In this document: positions 32,341-43,099 of the stretch, piece after piece
How positions within the stretch are numbered: the stretch's first letter is position 1
How the letters are laid out: each line of letters opens with the position of its first letter
Origin: Mermis nigrescens
Lineage: Eukaryota; Nematoda; Enoplea; Mermithida; Mermithidae
Assembly (NCBI GenBank): GCA_036768485.1
Contig: JAVLUZ010000142.1
Coordinates: 18,907,735 to 18,971,734 of the forward strand
Direction: 5' to 3'
Length of the DNA: 64,000 nt
Translations under genes and position numbers: made by a program
Notes under the pieces: model-generated
The model's database searches: none
Told to the model about the DNA's origin: nothing
What the model saw: only the letters and a program-made list of their open reading frames with translations

Positions 32341-32732
32341 GATTAAGGACAATTTAGAAAGAGCAAGAGAAGAGCTTTCAAATGATTACTCATTTATTTG
32401 ATTTAGATAAGTGGAAAAAATTTCAGCATGGTTTCCATTCGGATTTTATCTCGAATAAAGTGTGTTTTCGGCACATTAAGTTTTAAAATTCATTGTAGTT
32501 TCTAGAAATTTGAAGTTTTTCCAGTAAATAATAGAAAGTTGCATGCTCTTTTTAATGAGCCATGAGAAAGTTGCATGCTCTTTTTAATGAGCCATGAGTC
32601 AAGTCATGAATTTGTACGGTTCTTTAGATCTTATTGTTTTAGGGGCAAAATAATTCATTTAACTCTGAAAACGAATGTAGTCAATTCAGGAGCTTTTAAC
32701 CTTCTCCAGAATGGCTATTTCAGCAAAGCATG
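32341..32732. other. AT-rich spacer
   Basis: One 33-bp direct duplication (GTTGCATGCTCTTTTTAATG..., 32530-32595). No gene. Confidence 0.4.
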
Positions 32733-32740
32733 TTGCGAAT

Positions 32741-33300
32741 CATAGGTGGTCAGAAACCGAAATTCTGGGGGGGGGGTGAAAAAATCGTCAAAGCTTAAAA
32801 AATGGTCTAAAAAGTGGTCGTATGGTGAAAGAACACAATTTTTCGACGTTATCATCGAGCACTATCCAATGGCATCAAAAAATCACTAAAAAGCAAAAAA
32901 GATTTTAAAAATTGAATTCAGAGGGAGGTATTTTGATTTCTGGGGTTATTTTAACTTCTGAAGGGTTGCATACACACGTGGGCGTGGGGGTTTCGAGGGT
33001 ATGCACTCCCCCCAGAAGTTGGAATAACCCCCCAGAAATCAAAATACTCCCTTTAGAATTCAAATTTTGAAGTTTTTTTTGCTTTTTTAGTGATTTTTTG
33101 ATGCCATCGGATAGTGCTCAATAAGAAAACGTCGAAAAAATGGTGTTTTTTCGCCATACGCCATACGACAACTTTTAAGACCATTTTTTGACCTTTGAAA
33201 ATTTTTTAACCTCTTCCAGAAATTTTTTCACCCCCTCCCCCAGAATTTTAATGCCGCCCACCTATGGTTGTATACTCCAAACCCCCTACGCTAACGTGAG
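32741..33300 (-). mobile_element. MITE family A copy, split by another copy
   Basis: CATAGGTGGTCAG at 32741; its other end (TCCAAACCCCCTACGCTAAC...) resumes after the nested copy and finishes at 33300. Outer flanks TTGCGAAT and GTGCGAAC share 6 of 8. Confidence 0.85.
32973..33266 (+). mobile_element. MITE family A copy nested in a family A copy
   Basis: CACACGTGGGCGTGGGGG ... GCCGCCCACCTATG, flanked by GTTGCATA and GTTGTATA (7 of 8), which are bases of the host MITE. Confidence 0.88.
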
Positions 33301-33309
33301 GTGCGAACC

Positions 33310-33600
33310 AACCAAGAATTGTCGCTTTTTCATAAAAATCGTAAAACGTATGATTTTTTAGCGTTTTTAGCTCATTTTTGGCTCCTGAGTGTCAAACGTT
33401 TGTTGATTTGCGCAACATACTTATTTTTTGACTATATTTTGTTCAATTTAATCAACTTTTTTCAGATTTTTTTGTGTTTTTTGTTTTAGAAAAACAAGCT
33501 TTGTCCAAACGTCTAAAAATATTGTAAAAGATTGTTTCTGACGCGTACTATTTTTTTCGCCCTAAAAACGCTTAATTTTTTGGGAAAACCAGCAGAATAT
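33310..33600. repeat. Dispersed repeat family E
   Basis: Shares TGACTATATTTTGTTCAATT and GACGCGTAC blocks with 52090-52240, and a related plan with 34520-34770 and 58590-58930. Confidence 0.45.
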
Positions 33601-33814
33601 TTGAGCTGTATACGTGGTGTACATATGCATATGATCAACAGCTGCGATACTAAACGAAATCGCTTGTGTTTGCCCGGCCAAGTTTATTAAAATTATACAA
33701 GTTGCGTTCGAGCTAACGTGTATTCAACACAACTAATTTAAAAGCCAGTGTATGCAGGTATGCACGTACACCGTACACATAGAAATCGCATGGAATGTGG
33801 GATACGTGTAAGAG

Positions 33815-34338
33815 CACACCTGGGCGTGGGGAGGGGAGGGATTTGGGGTATACACCCCCGAGAAATCGAATCCTCCCCAGAAATTAAAATACTCCCTCCC
33901 CAGAATTCAATTTTTGAAATTTTTTTTATGTTTTTTTGCAATTTTTTGATGCCAATGGATAGTTCTCGATGAGAAACGTCGAAAAATGGTGTGTTTTCGC
34001 GATACCACCAAACGTGGGCAGCAAGAAAAATCTGTGGGGGGTGCAAGATTTTCTGAAGGTCAAAAAATGCGCCTTAAAAATGGTAGTTATGGCAAAAAAC
34101 ACCATTTTTTCGACGTTTCTCATCGAGCACTATCCATTGGCATCAAAAAATTGCGAAAAAATGTTTAAAAATTGAATTCTGAGGGGGGTATTTTGGTTTC
34201 AGGGGGTATTTTGGTTTTCTAGATGGTGCATACACCCAAATCCCCCACGCCCAGGTGTGCATACTACTATTGTTAAGGCAATTTTTCGACTTTTGAAAAA
34301 TCTCGGATCCTTAAGAATTTTCTTGCTGCCCACGCATG
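33815..34338 (+). mobile_element. MITE family A copy, split by another copy
   Basis: CACACCTGGGCGTGGGGAGG at 33815, broken after GATACCAC, resuming with CATACTACTATTG and ending GCTGCCCACGCATG. Outer flanks TGTAAGAG and CATAAAAG share 5 of 8. Confidence 0.82.
34009..34259 (-). mobile_element. MITE family A copy nested in a family A copy
   Basis: CAAACGTGGGCAGC ... GCCCAGGTGTG, flanked by GATACCAC and CATACTAC (6 of 8), which belong to the interrupted copy. Confidence 0.85.
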
Positions 34339-34519
34339 CATAAAAGCACAATCACCCTACAAATATTTGATATTAGAAATCGTCCGTTGTATGACTTCCT
34401 GTCTCCTTTCTCCCATATTCAAACATTAATAAGTATTGTTTAATCGTTGATAACAAAAAAAATCACTCGCATGTGTTGTATATGCAGACTTGCGCTAGCA
34501 TGGGAATTCTTGGGGTCCT

Positions 34520-34770
34520 ACAATGCCTTTTTTGGCCCAAAATGGTGGGTACGCGGCGAAAGAATCTTTTTGGCCTTCCCGAACGATGCATTATATGTAT
34601 ATGTTTGAGCATACAAACATTAAAAAAATTTCGAAAAACTCAAGAAAAGTCGAATAAATTAAAAAATCGAAGCGCCGAAAATTTGGCACTTTTGAGCAGA
34701 TATGTAGATAGCTTAAAACACTTAAAACGGCACTTTTTATTCAACTTTTACGAGCAAAGTCATGTCTAAG
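34520..34770. repeat. Dispersed repeat family E copy
   Basis: AATTAAAAAATCGAAGCGCC and GCTTAAAACACTTAAAACGG blocks parallel 58730-58830. Confidence 0.4.
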
Positions 34771-34979
34771 AGGATAACGGCGATGAGCGGATCTACTAAA
34801 ATTATCATTTCGCAAATCGCTGGCCTGTTCTTTTATAAATAATGCTACCATAAGCCGGTTGACTCAGTTGACAGTCATTCTATGCCTAAAATTTCCCATA
34901 AGCATAGTTAAATTAGCTAAGAGTCATTCTATGGCTAAAATTTCGAAAATGTGCATCATTTATGATGACGATTCTGGGT

Positions 34980-35155
34980 CTTGCGGGCATGGGGGAGGGG
35001 TTTGGGGGTATGCACCCCCGATAAACCAAAATACATTCTTCCTAGATACCGAAATACCCCCAGAATTTGAATTTTGAAAATTTAAAAAAAAAATAAAAAA
35101 ATACCCCCAGAAATTTTTTCAACTCTCCCCAGAATTCTTAGTGCTGCCCATCTAT
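34980..35155 (+). mobile_element. MITE family A copy with internal deletion
   Basis: GGGGGTATGCACCCCCG, AATACCCCCAGAATTTGAAT, an A-rich junction, then GTGCTGCCCATCTATG. The central third is missing. Confidence 0.7.
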
Positions 35156-35156
35156 G

Positions 35157-35259
35157 CTCATCGCCGTCTCGCGGATGATGGGATTAAGAAAACAAAACAT
35201 ATTACGTCCCCTTCTGTCGACGATAATCTCCTAGAGACGACGTCCAAAATTTCTTTTTA
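35157..35259 (+). other. Open frame next to a MITE, possible exon
   Basis: One frame reads HRRLADDGIKKTKHITSPSV... to a TAA at 35257. The MITE ends at its left edge, so an exon interrupted by the MITE is possible. No acceptor can be fixed. Confidence 0.3.
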
Positions 35260-35388
35260 ATTCTGTTCGTTTTAAAGGAAGATAAGATGAAAAATGTCAA
35301 TAATGCTGCCCTGCTCAGCCTTGTGATTGTGCCTAAATATCTTTCGAAAATGCATGCGATTTACTAGTCATTTCTTAAAGTTTTACAG

Positions 35389-35465
35389 TCGTAACATCGC
35401 AAACAATGAAAACAAAAGAAAAAATTTCAGCATCATTGGACGCGAAGAATATTGAAATTCAAATC
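35389..35465 (+). other. Possible exon with strong splice sites
   Basis: CTTAAAGTTTTACAG acceptor and AAATC|GTAAGT donor. One frame is open through 77 nt (VTSQTMKTKEKISASLDAKN...), entering with two bases and leaving in phase 0. It contains an ATG. Gene unknown. Confidence 0.4.
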
Positions 35466-35511
35466 GTAAGTCGTTCAGATTTTCCTGCTTTATTCAGAAA
35501 TTTGCTGAACA

Positions 35512-35900
35512 GCGATGGCGAGGGATGGATTTAGGGGAAGGGGGGGGGCGGCCGTGTCCCATACGTGGGCAGCACCAAAGTTCTGGGGGTGGGGTGTGCA
35601 AGATTTTTCAAAGGTAAAGAATGGCCTTAAAATTGGTAGTATGGCGAGAAAACACAATTTTTCAACGTTTTTCGTCAAGCACTATCCATTACCATAGAAA
35701 AATCTCGAAAAAAACAAAAAAAATCCAAAATTGAATTATGGAGGCGGGGGTATTTTGGTTTCTCAGGGGAGGGGAGTGTATATCCCCCAAGCAAAGGTGT
35801 GCAGTGTCCCCATTGACCCACCATACTTGGCGAGAGAGAGAATGGATATGTAATTTGCAAAGATCTTTTACGCTTAGTAATCAAATTTTCTAATTTTATT
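35512..35900 (+). mobile_element. Family C element split by a family A MITE
   Basis: GATGGATTTAGGGGAAGG...CGGCCG on the left and ACTTGGCGAGAGAGAGAATG with TTTGCAAAGATCTTTTACG on the right correspond to adjacent parts of family C. Confidence 0.6.
35560..35801 (-). mobile_element. MITE family A copy nested in family C
   Basis: CATACGTGGGCAGCACC ... GCAAAGGTGTG flanked by CCGTGTCC and CAGTGTCC (7 of 8). Confidence 0.87.
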
Positions 35901-36329
35901 TATGCCATCTATTAATGGCAGCCTGTAAGCTACGTTCTTGCTCAAGGAATAGGTTTGAAACGATTTCAAGAGCATCTTTTTCTTAAATTTTGACTTATAA
36001 AATTATTTGAAGATCCGCGTCAATGCTAAAATACAGTACATCGAGCAGTTAATTTAGGTTTCGAAAGTAAAAAACAGCAGCGAACTATAGTCTGTTTCAT
36101 TTATCTGAAAGTTTTTTCAGTAAATGTTTTCGGAGGCTACAGTAATCCCTTCTTCCTTATTTACCGTTGGTCGCTGAATCTCACTATAGCTACTTACATG
36201 GCAAGGTTTTTCAATAATTTTTTGCGGCACAATTTATTCTCGTGCAGCAGATCGATCAACTTACAGATAAAAATCGCGCATTCAGCTTATCCTAAGTTGA
36301 CGCTCTAAACACAATAGACTAAGATGTTA

Positions 36330-38690
36330 AGAAACGGGGGAAAAGTAAAATCCGGAAACGGAACCGATGGCTTGAATACGGAAACAGAAACGTATAGTAT
36401 TGTGCATAGGCTTCCTTCTGGGGTTTCTCCGACCTGGGGGCAGTCCAAAGTGCCGGAACCAGGGTTCCTTAAGTATGGCCCAGGTGGACACTCCTCAACC
36501 CCGTCTCCGGCCAAATTTCTATCACCGGAGGGGGTTTAGTGGCTAGGAAACGGGTTTCCCCATAAATGATATGTGAAGCTGACCTCGGTTCGTTAAGCAT
36601 TGTCCAATCCAGGGTGGTCCAAAGTGCCGGAACTGGGGTTCGCCAAGTAGTTCAATCAGGGTAAACACCTCCAACCCTGTTTCCGGCACAAGTTTTTTCC
36701 ATGAAGGGTGATTAGGGGCTTGGAAACGGGGTACCAAATCAGTAATATGTTAAGCCGTCCCCGGTTCCGTCGGGGGTATCTCTACAATGGGAATGGTCCA
36801 AAGTGCCGGAGGGGCTTCCCCAAGTAGGGCCAATCAGAGTCAACACCCCTAAACCCGTTTCCGGCAAAATTTCCCTCAGGAACTTTTTCCCACCACTGAA
36901 GGGGCTTTAGGGGCTCGGAAACGGGGTACTTCGTAATTCAAATGTTAAGCTGGCCCCGGTTCCGTCGGGGGTTTCTCCACCCTAGTGGTGGTCCAATGTG
37001 CCGGAACCGGGGTTCTCTAAGTACGGCCCATAAGTGTGAACACCTCCAATTCCGTTTCTGGCAAAATTTCTCTCGTTGAAGGGGATTTAGGGTCTCAGAA
37101 ACGGGGTACTTCATAATTCAAATGTTGAGCTGGCCCCGGTTCCGTCTGCGGTTCCTCCACCCTAGGGGTGGTCCAAAGCGCTGGAACCGGGCTTCCCACG
37201 TGGGGTCCATAAGGGTTAACACCCCCAACCTCATTTCCGGCAAAATTTTTCTCACTTAAGGTGGTTTAGGTGTTAAGGGGCTCGAAAATGGGGAACCCCA
37301 TTATTCATAAATGAAGCTGACCCCGGTTCCGTCGTTGGTTTCTCCGCCCTGGTGGTAGTCAAAAGTGGCGGAACAGAGGTTCCCTACGTAGGGCCCATCA
37401 AGGTCAACACCCTCGACCCCATTTTCTGCAAAAATTCTATCACTACAGGGGATTTAGGGGCTCGGAAACGGGTTACCCCATAATTTTATGTGGAGCTGAC
37501 CCCGGTATTGTCGGGGCTTTGTCTACCCTATGGTGGACCAGTGTGCCGGAACCTGGGTTCCCGAAGTACGGCCCATTAGAGTAAACACCTTCAACCCTGT
37601 TTCCGGCAAATTTTTTACCACGAAGGAAGGTTTAGGGGCTCGGAAACGGGGTATCAAATAATTCATATGTGAAGCCAACCCAGGTTCCGTCGGGGGTTTC
37701 TTTACACTGGTTGTGGTCCAAAGTGCCGGAACAGGGCTTCCCCAAGTAGGGCCCTACAGGGTCAACACTCCTAAGTCCGTTTCCAGCAAAATTTCTCCCA
37801 CTGAAGGGGCTTTAGGGGCTCGGAAACGGATTACTTCATAATTCAAATGTTAAGCTGGCCCTCAGTTCGTCGGGGGTTTCTCCAACCTAGGGGTGGTCCA
37901 ATGTGACAGAAACGGAGTTCCCAAAGTACGGCCCATAAGAGTAAACACCTCCAATTCTGTTTCCGGCAAAATTTCTCTCATTGAAGGGACTTCAGGGGCT
38001 TGGAAACGTGGTATTCCATAATTCAAATGTGGAGCTGGCCCCGGTTCCGTCTGGGGTTTCTCCACCCTAGGGGTGGTCCAAAGTGCCGGAGCCGGGGTTC
38101 CCCAAGTATGGTTCATCAGTGTCAACACCCCAACCCGATTTCCAGCAAAATTCCTTGCACAGAAGGAGGTTAGGGGCTCGAAAACGGGTACCCTATAATT
38201 CGTATGCGATGGTGACCCCGGCTCTGTCGGGATTGTTGCACCCTGGGGCAGTCCGAAGTGCTGGAACCGGGCTTCCCCATGTGGGGTCCACAAGGGTCAA
38301 CATCCCCAACCTCGTTTCCGGCAAAATTTTTCTCATTGAAGGGCTCGAAAACGGGAACTTCATCATTTGTTTGCGAACGTGACCCCGGTTCCGTCGGGGG
38401 TTCCTCCGCCCTTAGGGCAGTGCAAAGTTCCTGAACCAGGGTTCCGCAAGTAGGGACCTTTAGGGTCAACACCTCCAACCCCATTTACGCCAAAATTTTT
38501 CTCATTAAAGGGGGGTTTAGGGGCTCGAAAGCAAGGTACCCTATTATCCGTATGCAAAGGTGACCCTGGTCCCGACGGGGTTGTCACCGCCCTAGGTGCA
38601 GTCAAAGTGCCAGAACCGGGGTTCTGCAAGCAGAACACGTCAGGGTCAACACCCCTAGACCCGTTTCCTGCAAACTTTTTCTTACTAAAG
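36330..38690 (+). repeat. ~181-bp satellite, direct units
   Basis: Each unit has CGGAAACGGGGTA, GACCCCGGTTCCGTCGGGG, GGTGGTCCAAAGTGCCGGAA, GGGTCAACACC and CGTTTCCGGCAAAATTT. The AGTGCCGGAA landmark recurs near 36450, 36630, 36800, 36998, 37178, 37370 and on to 38607. Open frames here are satellite by-products. Markedly GC-richer than the surroundings. Confidence 0.88.
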
Positions 38691-39530
38691 TGTGTTGGAT
38701 GGTCCCTACTTGTGGAACCCCGGTTCCGATACTTTGGACTGCCCCAGGGCGGGGAAGCCCCCGACTGAATCGGGGTCACCTTCTCACACGAATGATTAGG
38801 TACCCCATTTTCGAGCCCTCAAACTAAGTGTGAAAAATTTTGTAGGGAAACAGGGTTGTGGGCACACGTGGGCGTGGGGAATGGGGGCTTGGGGTGTATG
38901 CACCTCCAGAAATTGAGATACCACCCAGGAATCAATTTTTGAAATTTTTTTGCTTTTTTAGCAATATTTTGATGCCATTGGATAGTGCTCCATGAGAAAC
39001 TCGATTGATAGTTTTTTTCGCCATACGACCACACCTCTGAAAATTTTTTCGCACCCCCCCCCAGAATTTCGGTGCTGCCCACATATGGTTGTGAGCGTTG
39101 ACTCTGATGTGCCCTACGTAGTCCCGGAACCCCGTTTCCGGCACTTCGGACTGCCCCAGAGCGGAATAACCCCCGACGGAACCAGGGTCACCTATGCATG
39201 CGAATAATCGAGTACCGTTTCCGAGCCCCTAAACCCCCTTAAGTGTGAAAAATTTTGCCGGAAACGGGTGTGGTGTTGACCCTGATGGGCTCTACTTGCG
39301 GAACCCTGGTTCCGGCACTTTAGACTGCCCTCCCAGGGCAGCGAAATCCCCGATGGAACCGGGATCTCCTCTGGATACCAATAATGGGGTACCCCGCTTT
39401 AAAGTCCCTAACCCCTCTTAAGCGTGAAAAATTTTGCTGAAATGGGGTTTGGGGTGGTCACCCTGACGGGTCCTACTTTGGGAATCCCGGATCCGTAACT
39501 TTGGATCGTCTCCATTTTCGGCTTTTACTC
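38690..39530 (-). repeat. ~181-bp satellite, inverted units
   Basis: The same unit in reverse complement (GGAACCCCGGTTCCGATAC, GTGTGAAAAATTTTG, CGGAACCAGGGTCACC). It is interrupted at 38863-39087 by a MITE. The switch of direction is near 38690. Confidence 0.85.
38863..39087 (+). mobile_element. MITE family A copy inside the satellite
   Basis: CACACGTGGGCGTGGGG ... GCTGCCCACATATG flanked by GTTGTGGG and GTTGTGAG (7 of 8). Confidence 0.88.
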
Positions 39531-39581
39531 ATCGTTTCGGTTTCCGGATTTCACCCACTGCCTAAGAAACGCTGCAAACTC

Positions 39582-39655
39582 CCGCATAGCTCAGTGGTAA
39601 AACGTCTGCTTGTCGTCGAAACAACTCGAGTTCGATTCCAGCCGCGGTAGGTTTT
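39582..39655 (+). repeat. tRNA-derived (SINE-like) module
   Basis: TAGCTCAGTGGTAAAACG is a perfect A box and GAGTTCGATTCC a near-perfect B box, at tRNA spacing. The T-arm and acceptor do not pair properly, so it is not a functional tRNA. A near-identical copy is at 59709, a decayed one near 15317. Confidence 0.7.
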
Positions 39656-39862
39656 ATTTGGCGCATTTACTGTAGTATTTCCCAGCACTGATTTATTGCC
39701 TAAATTAAGTTGATATGGGCGTATTAGTGCATTAAAATTGAAGAATTCTAGCCACTCGCCCCAGTGAGCTGACCTGCAGAATTACAGTAATTCGTTATGT
39801 TTCGCTTAAAATAGCCCTTGGAAAAATCTACTTAAAAGCTCTCGAATAAACGAAAGAGACTA

Positions 39863-40574
39863 CTGGTACCCAGCCTTCAACCTGTAGAGAGTTTCACCGG
39901 GTGGGCAGCAATTCCCACTACTCGACCGGCGCCATACCGAATAAATCGTAGATGGCCGGTGCTCTACTTGAATGCAGAACGCTGTGTATAACCAACGGTT
40001 GAAACATCAACATGACGGGTTAAACATAAAAAGCGTCTGCGAGCAGAGAACACTCGATTGGACTTACGTGTATGTGCAGCGCACTTACAAACCATAGAAA
40101 TATAATAGTAAACGAATGCAGTAATGGTTACAAAACTGTTATCAGGCATCCTAACGGTTTTGCATGATAGAATCTCATACGCCCTCAGACTTTAGAATTC
40201 TGCATCATTATTCCCAGAAAATTTACCGTTCTTCTATTCTGGGGAGGGGGTTTCCCCAACCACCATGTGCATGCCTGTTGTGACTGATGAGTATTCATGG
40301 AAATACAGTAGAATCACTCCTTTTTTACCGCTTTTTTAGCACAAATTTATAGGTTTCAAAAAGTTCCGGCTATTTAGTGCTGATATATATTTTTAATTCG
40401 ATAGTTGTCCAAATTTTTTAATTTCAGTCGTTGCTAAATTTTTGAGAAAATTTCTTTTAATTTTAAATTTTTTTTCAAAAAAAGGTTGTGATACAAATCA
40501 TGATCATTATGTATGCTTTTATGCGCTGAATAGCAATAAACAAATGAACATTGATAAAACAATGCAGTGTAGCA
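39863..40574. other. Downstream flank of Nup107 copy A
   Basis: No gene. Contains a ~220-bp stretch absent from copy B, then conserved flank (AGTAATGGTTACAAAACTGT). Confidence 0.5.
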
Positions 40575-40700
40575 TCAAAATGACTGATCCACGTTTGAAT
40601 CGTTGTCGTATCCCAAAAAATCCTTATCAGCTTCCAAAGCTTCGGTTGAACACTCGGCAAGCTTTGACAAAAATAAGCGCAATTGATCGGTGGAAAATTC
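40575..40700 (-). CDS. nup107: Nup107 copy A, last exon
   Basis: Acceptor CTTTATTTTATAG, then 41 codons and TGA. It starts EFSTDQLRLFLSKLAECSTE and ends FLGYDNDSNVDQSF. The FS-x2-(Q/E)LR pattern and the LGY near the end match the C-terminus of the nucleoporin Nup107, where they close the helical C-terminal domain that contacts Nup133 in the Nup107-160 (Y) complex of the nuclear pore scaffold. It enters in phase 0, as the previous exon (44211-44378) requires. A second copy with two amino-acid changes is at 60496-60621. The opposite strand is also open here and gives spurious ORFs. Confidence 0.88.
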   Translation of the reverse strand, partial: EFSTDQLRLFLSKLAECSTEALEADKDFLGYDNDSNVDQSF

Positions 40701-40954
40701 CTATAAAATAAAGAGAACAGTTAGTAAAGGTGTAAACAGTGTAAAGTTATTGAAAGTATCTAAAAAACGCTTATATAAGGCATATGTATAATTAAGTGTA
40801 AAGCAAACGAGGCCTCAAACCGTACCTTAGTTCTGATTCGACGTACTTTGTTTATGTACCAAAACTTAATTGGTCTAAAGAGTAAGTGAACGAAACAGTG
40901 TTTCAAAACGAGGCAGTGTAAACAAACGTATCTGTATTTACAATGAATACCCGA

Positions 40955-41128
40955 CAGGCACGTAGCTGGCCGTCCTAATTTGGAGGGAACAAACACTAAT
41001 TTTGGGGACTAAGCCCAAAAAGGCCAAAAATAGCTCAAAATTACGTGTAAAAAGTCATTTTTTCCGATTTTTCTGAATTTCAAGGATGGGGGGTCCGGAC
41101 CCCCATTCCCTCCACAGCTACGTGCCTA
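40955..41128. mobile_element. MITE family F, 8-bp TSD
   Basis: CAGGCACGTAGCTGG ... CAGCTACGTGCCTA flanked by ATACCCGA and ATACCCGG. The same insertion is shared with copy B (60876), so it predates the duplication. Confidence 0.87.
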
Positions 41129-41310
41129 ATACCCGGAACTAAGGAATGCGGAGAATGAAAAAAAGGAAAATTAACATGAGCGTTGTAATCAAGAGTAAAG
41201 AATCTTTACATTCGCACTTGATGCCGCTCTACACTCTCCGTGCCATTCTTGCTCTTTGACATTCCAGACAAAAATGTAACAGGGGGATGGGGATCTCCAT
41301 TCAAAGTTGG

Positions 41311-41470
41311 CAGGGACGGATTTAGGGGGAGCGGCCGCCCCATTGGCCCAAAATAGTGCGCAAAATTAAGGATTTTTGAGCGATTTTCAGCGATTTTCGG
41401 GTTAAGACGGCTAATTTTTCCGCCCATGTCAGGGTTCCGCCCCCTTAGGAAAATCCTGGATTCGCCAAAG
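41311..41470. mobile_element. MITE family B, exact 8-bp TSD
   Basis: CAGGGACGGATTTAGGGGG ... TGGATTCGCCAAAG flanked by AAAGTTGG on both sides. Absent from duplication copy B. Confidence 0.9.
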
Positions 41471-41478
41471 AAAGTTGG

Positions 41479-42006
41479 TAGCCCCCATCCCCCAAGTCGG
41501 AACATTTTTGAACCCACATCCTATTTTGGAAGAAAAAATTAAATTTTCCAGCCGTTTGTACGTGTTTTTGGCCAAAAACTGGAGGTCATTCAACCCCCTC
41601 TAAAATTAGCCGAGCACCCTCACTAAAATTTTTCAACCTTTACAAGCATGTTTCAAAATATCTAAGCAACAGCATTTTTCAGTGCTGTTTTCGGATCGTT
41701 CCTCCTTTTTTCACTTTTGATAAATTTCCAACGATTTCAATTTTTAAGTGATTTTCGATCCCTGATCGTTAAAAATTGCGCGAGCGATAAAAGCAAAGCG
41801 CCCAAAGATCGAGACCACTTTACACTTATATTAAAATTATTCAAAGCGCAATAGATTGTACGCTTCGTAATCAAGCAATTGCGGCTAATCGAGTCTCCTA
41901 TCGATATTAATACGTGTTTTATACGAAATCTATATATTCACAACAAAATTTATTTTTAATTTCTTTATCAAAAAAAGATAGAATGATAGACTTTGCGGGT
42001 TGTAAG
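41479..42006. other. Intronic AT-rich sequence
   Basis: A GGCCAAAAACTGGAGGTCAT block near 41560 resembles 57570-57600. No exon seen. Confidence 0.4.
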
Positions 42007-42287
42007 CATACATAGATGGGCGCCGCGGCACCGAAATTCTGGGGGGTGGGGTGCAAGATTTTTCGAAGATTAAAAAATAGCCTTAAAAATGGTGGTATGG
42101 CGAAAAACATCATTTTTCAACGTTTCTCATCGAGCACTATCCATTGGCATCAAAAAATTGCGAAAAAACAAAAAAATTTCAAAAATTGAATTCTAGGGGA
42201 TATTTTGGTTTCTCGGGAGGGGGGGTAGGGGGGGGAGTATTTTGATTTCTGGGGGGTGCATACCCCAAACCCCCACGCCTAGGTGTG
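42007..42287 (-). mobile_element. MITE family A copy
   Basis: CATACATAGATGGGCGCCGC ... GCCTAGGTGTG with flanks GTTGTAAG/GTCTAAAG (5 of 8). A left-truncated counterpart in copy B is at 61062. Confidence 0.8.
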
Positions 42288-42918
42288 GTCTAAAGCAGTC
42301 AATAAATCTGAAGAGATCGAAGCATTTTCATTCCGTTGGACTAGAGTTTTTCATTTTTAAGATAAGCGGAAACTTTAAATAAACAATATTGAAATATACT
42401 ACAGAATGAATAATTATTAAATGAATGTAAAAAGTAAATAAAAAGTAAATAAAAACAAACCACTTAAATAGCGTTAAAACTACGTTATTAGACAGTTTTT
42501 AGTCAAATGTAAAGCGTTGTAACCGAAAATTTTCGATTTGCATACATTATCGGACTCCATTTCGACTCATTTTTCCGCAGAAAATTTTCAAATTTTTTTC
42601 ATTTTTGGGATCCAAATTACCCCCAAAGTTCCACATGCAAATCTGGAAATGACCCTTCTCAATGTAGTGCAGCGATACTAAACCTCAGTTGCGCTCAGAT
42701 TTCCCGCAAAAGTGTAAACTAAGCGATAAGTCGTTTTAAGATCACGTTAGAAATGATATATGAAACGACTTTTTTCCAACGTTATGCAGAGTTGCTAAAT
42801 CAAACTTAAACATTCATTCTACGTACCGATTTTTCATTAAGGTGTAAACTGACTAAAAGCGCTCTGAAAAAACACGAGTGATGTAAAGCGCTCTCGCGCA
42901 AGATATATATATGTGTGA

Positions 42919-43098
42919 CCAGACACGTAGCTGGCCGACCTATTTCGGGGAGGGGGTGAACCAACACCAATTCATGGGAGGGGCTACGCCAAAAAGACCA
43001 AAAATAGCACAAAATAACGTTTACGAAGCCCTATTTTTCCGATTTGTCTAAATTTAGGGGAAAGGGTCCGACCCCCCGCATTCCCCAGAGATACGTGC
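42919..43098. mobile_element. MITE family F variant
   Basis: CAGACACGTAGCTGGCC ... CAGAGATACGTGCATG. Present in copy B at 62013, where it is split by family G. Confidence 0.7.
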
Positions 43099-43099
43099 A

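Larger units (their letters stand above)
36088..39862 (+). mobile_element. Foldback element carrying satellite arms and a tRNA-like module
   Basis: Left end TAGTCTGTTTCATTTATCTG and right end (CTCGAATAAACGAAAGAGAC|TA) are inverted relatives, as in the short element at 15038-15529. Between them lie ~13 direct ~181-bp units, then about four units in the opposite direction, so the two halves can fold back on each other. A tRNA-like module lies near the right end. No transposase is seen. The truncated copy at 59535 has a single unit. Confidence 0.7.

Noticed and set aside
36300..38800. Open frames of 60-143 codons on both strands
   Set aside because: They follow the ~181-bp satellite period and change frame with it; GC-rich repeats lack stops by composition.
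39582..39655. A functional tRNA gene
   Set aside because: A and B boxes are good, but the T stem and acceptor do not pair; same for 59709 and 45948.
40442..40711. 89-codon plus-strand ORF, also present at 60405
   Set aside because: Its conservation reflects the antisense Nup107 exon and the duplication.
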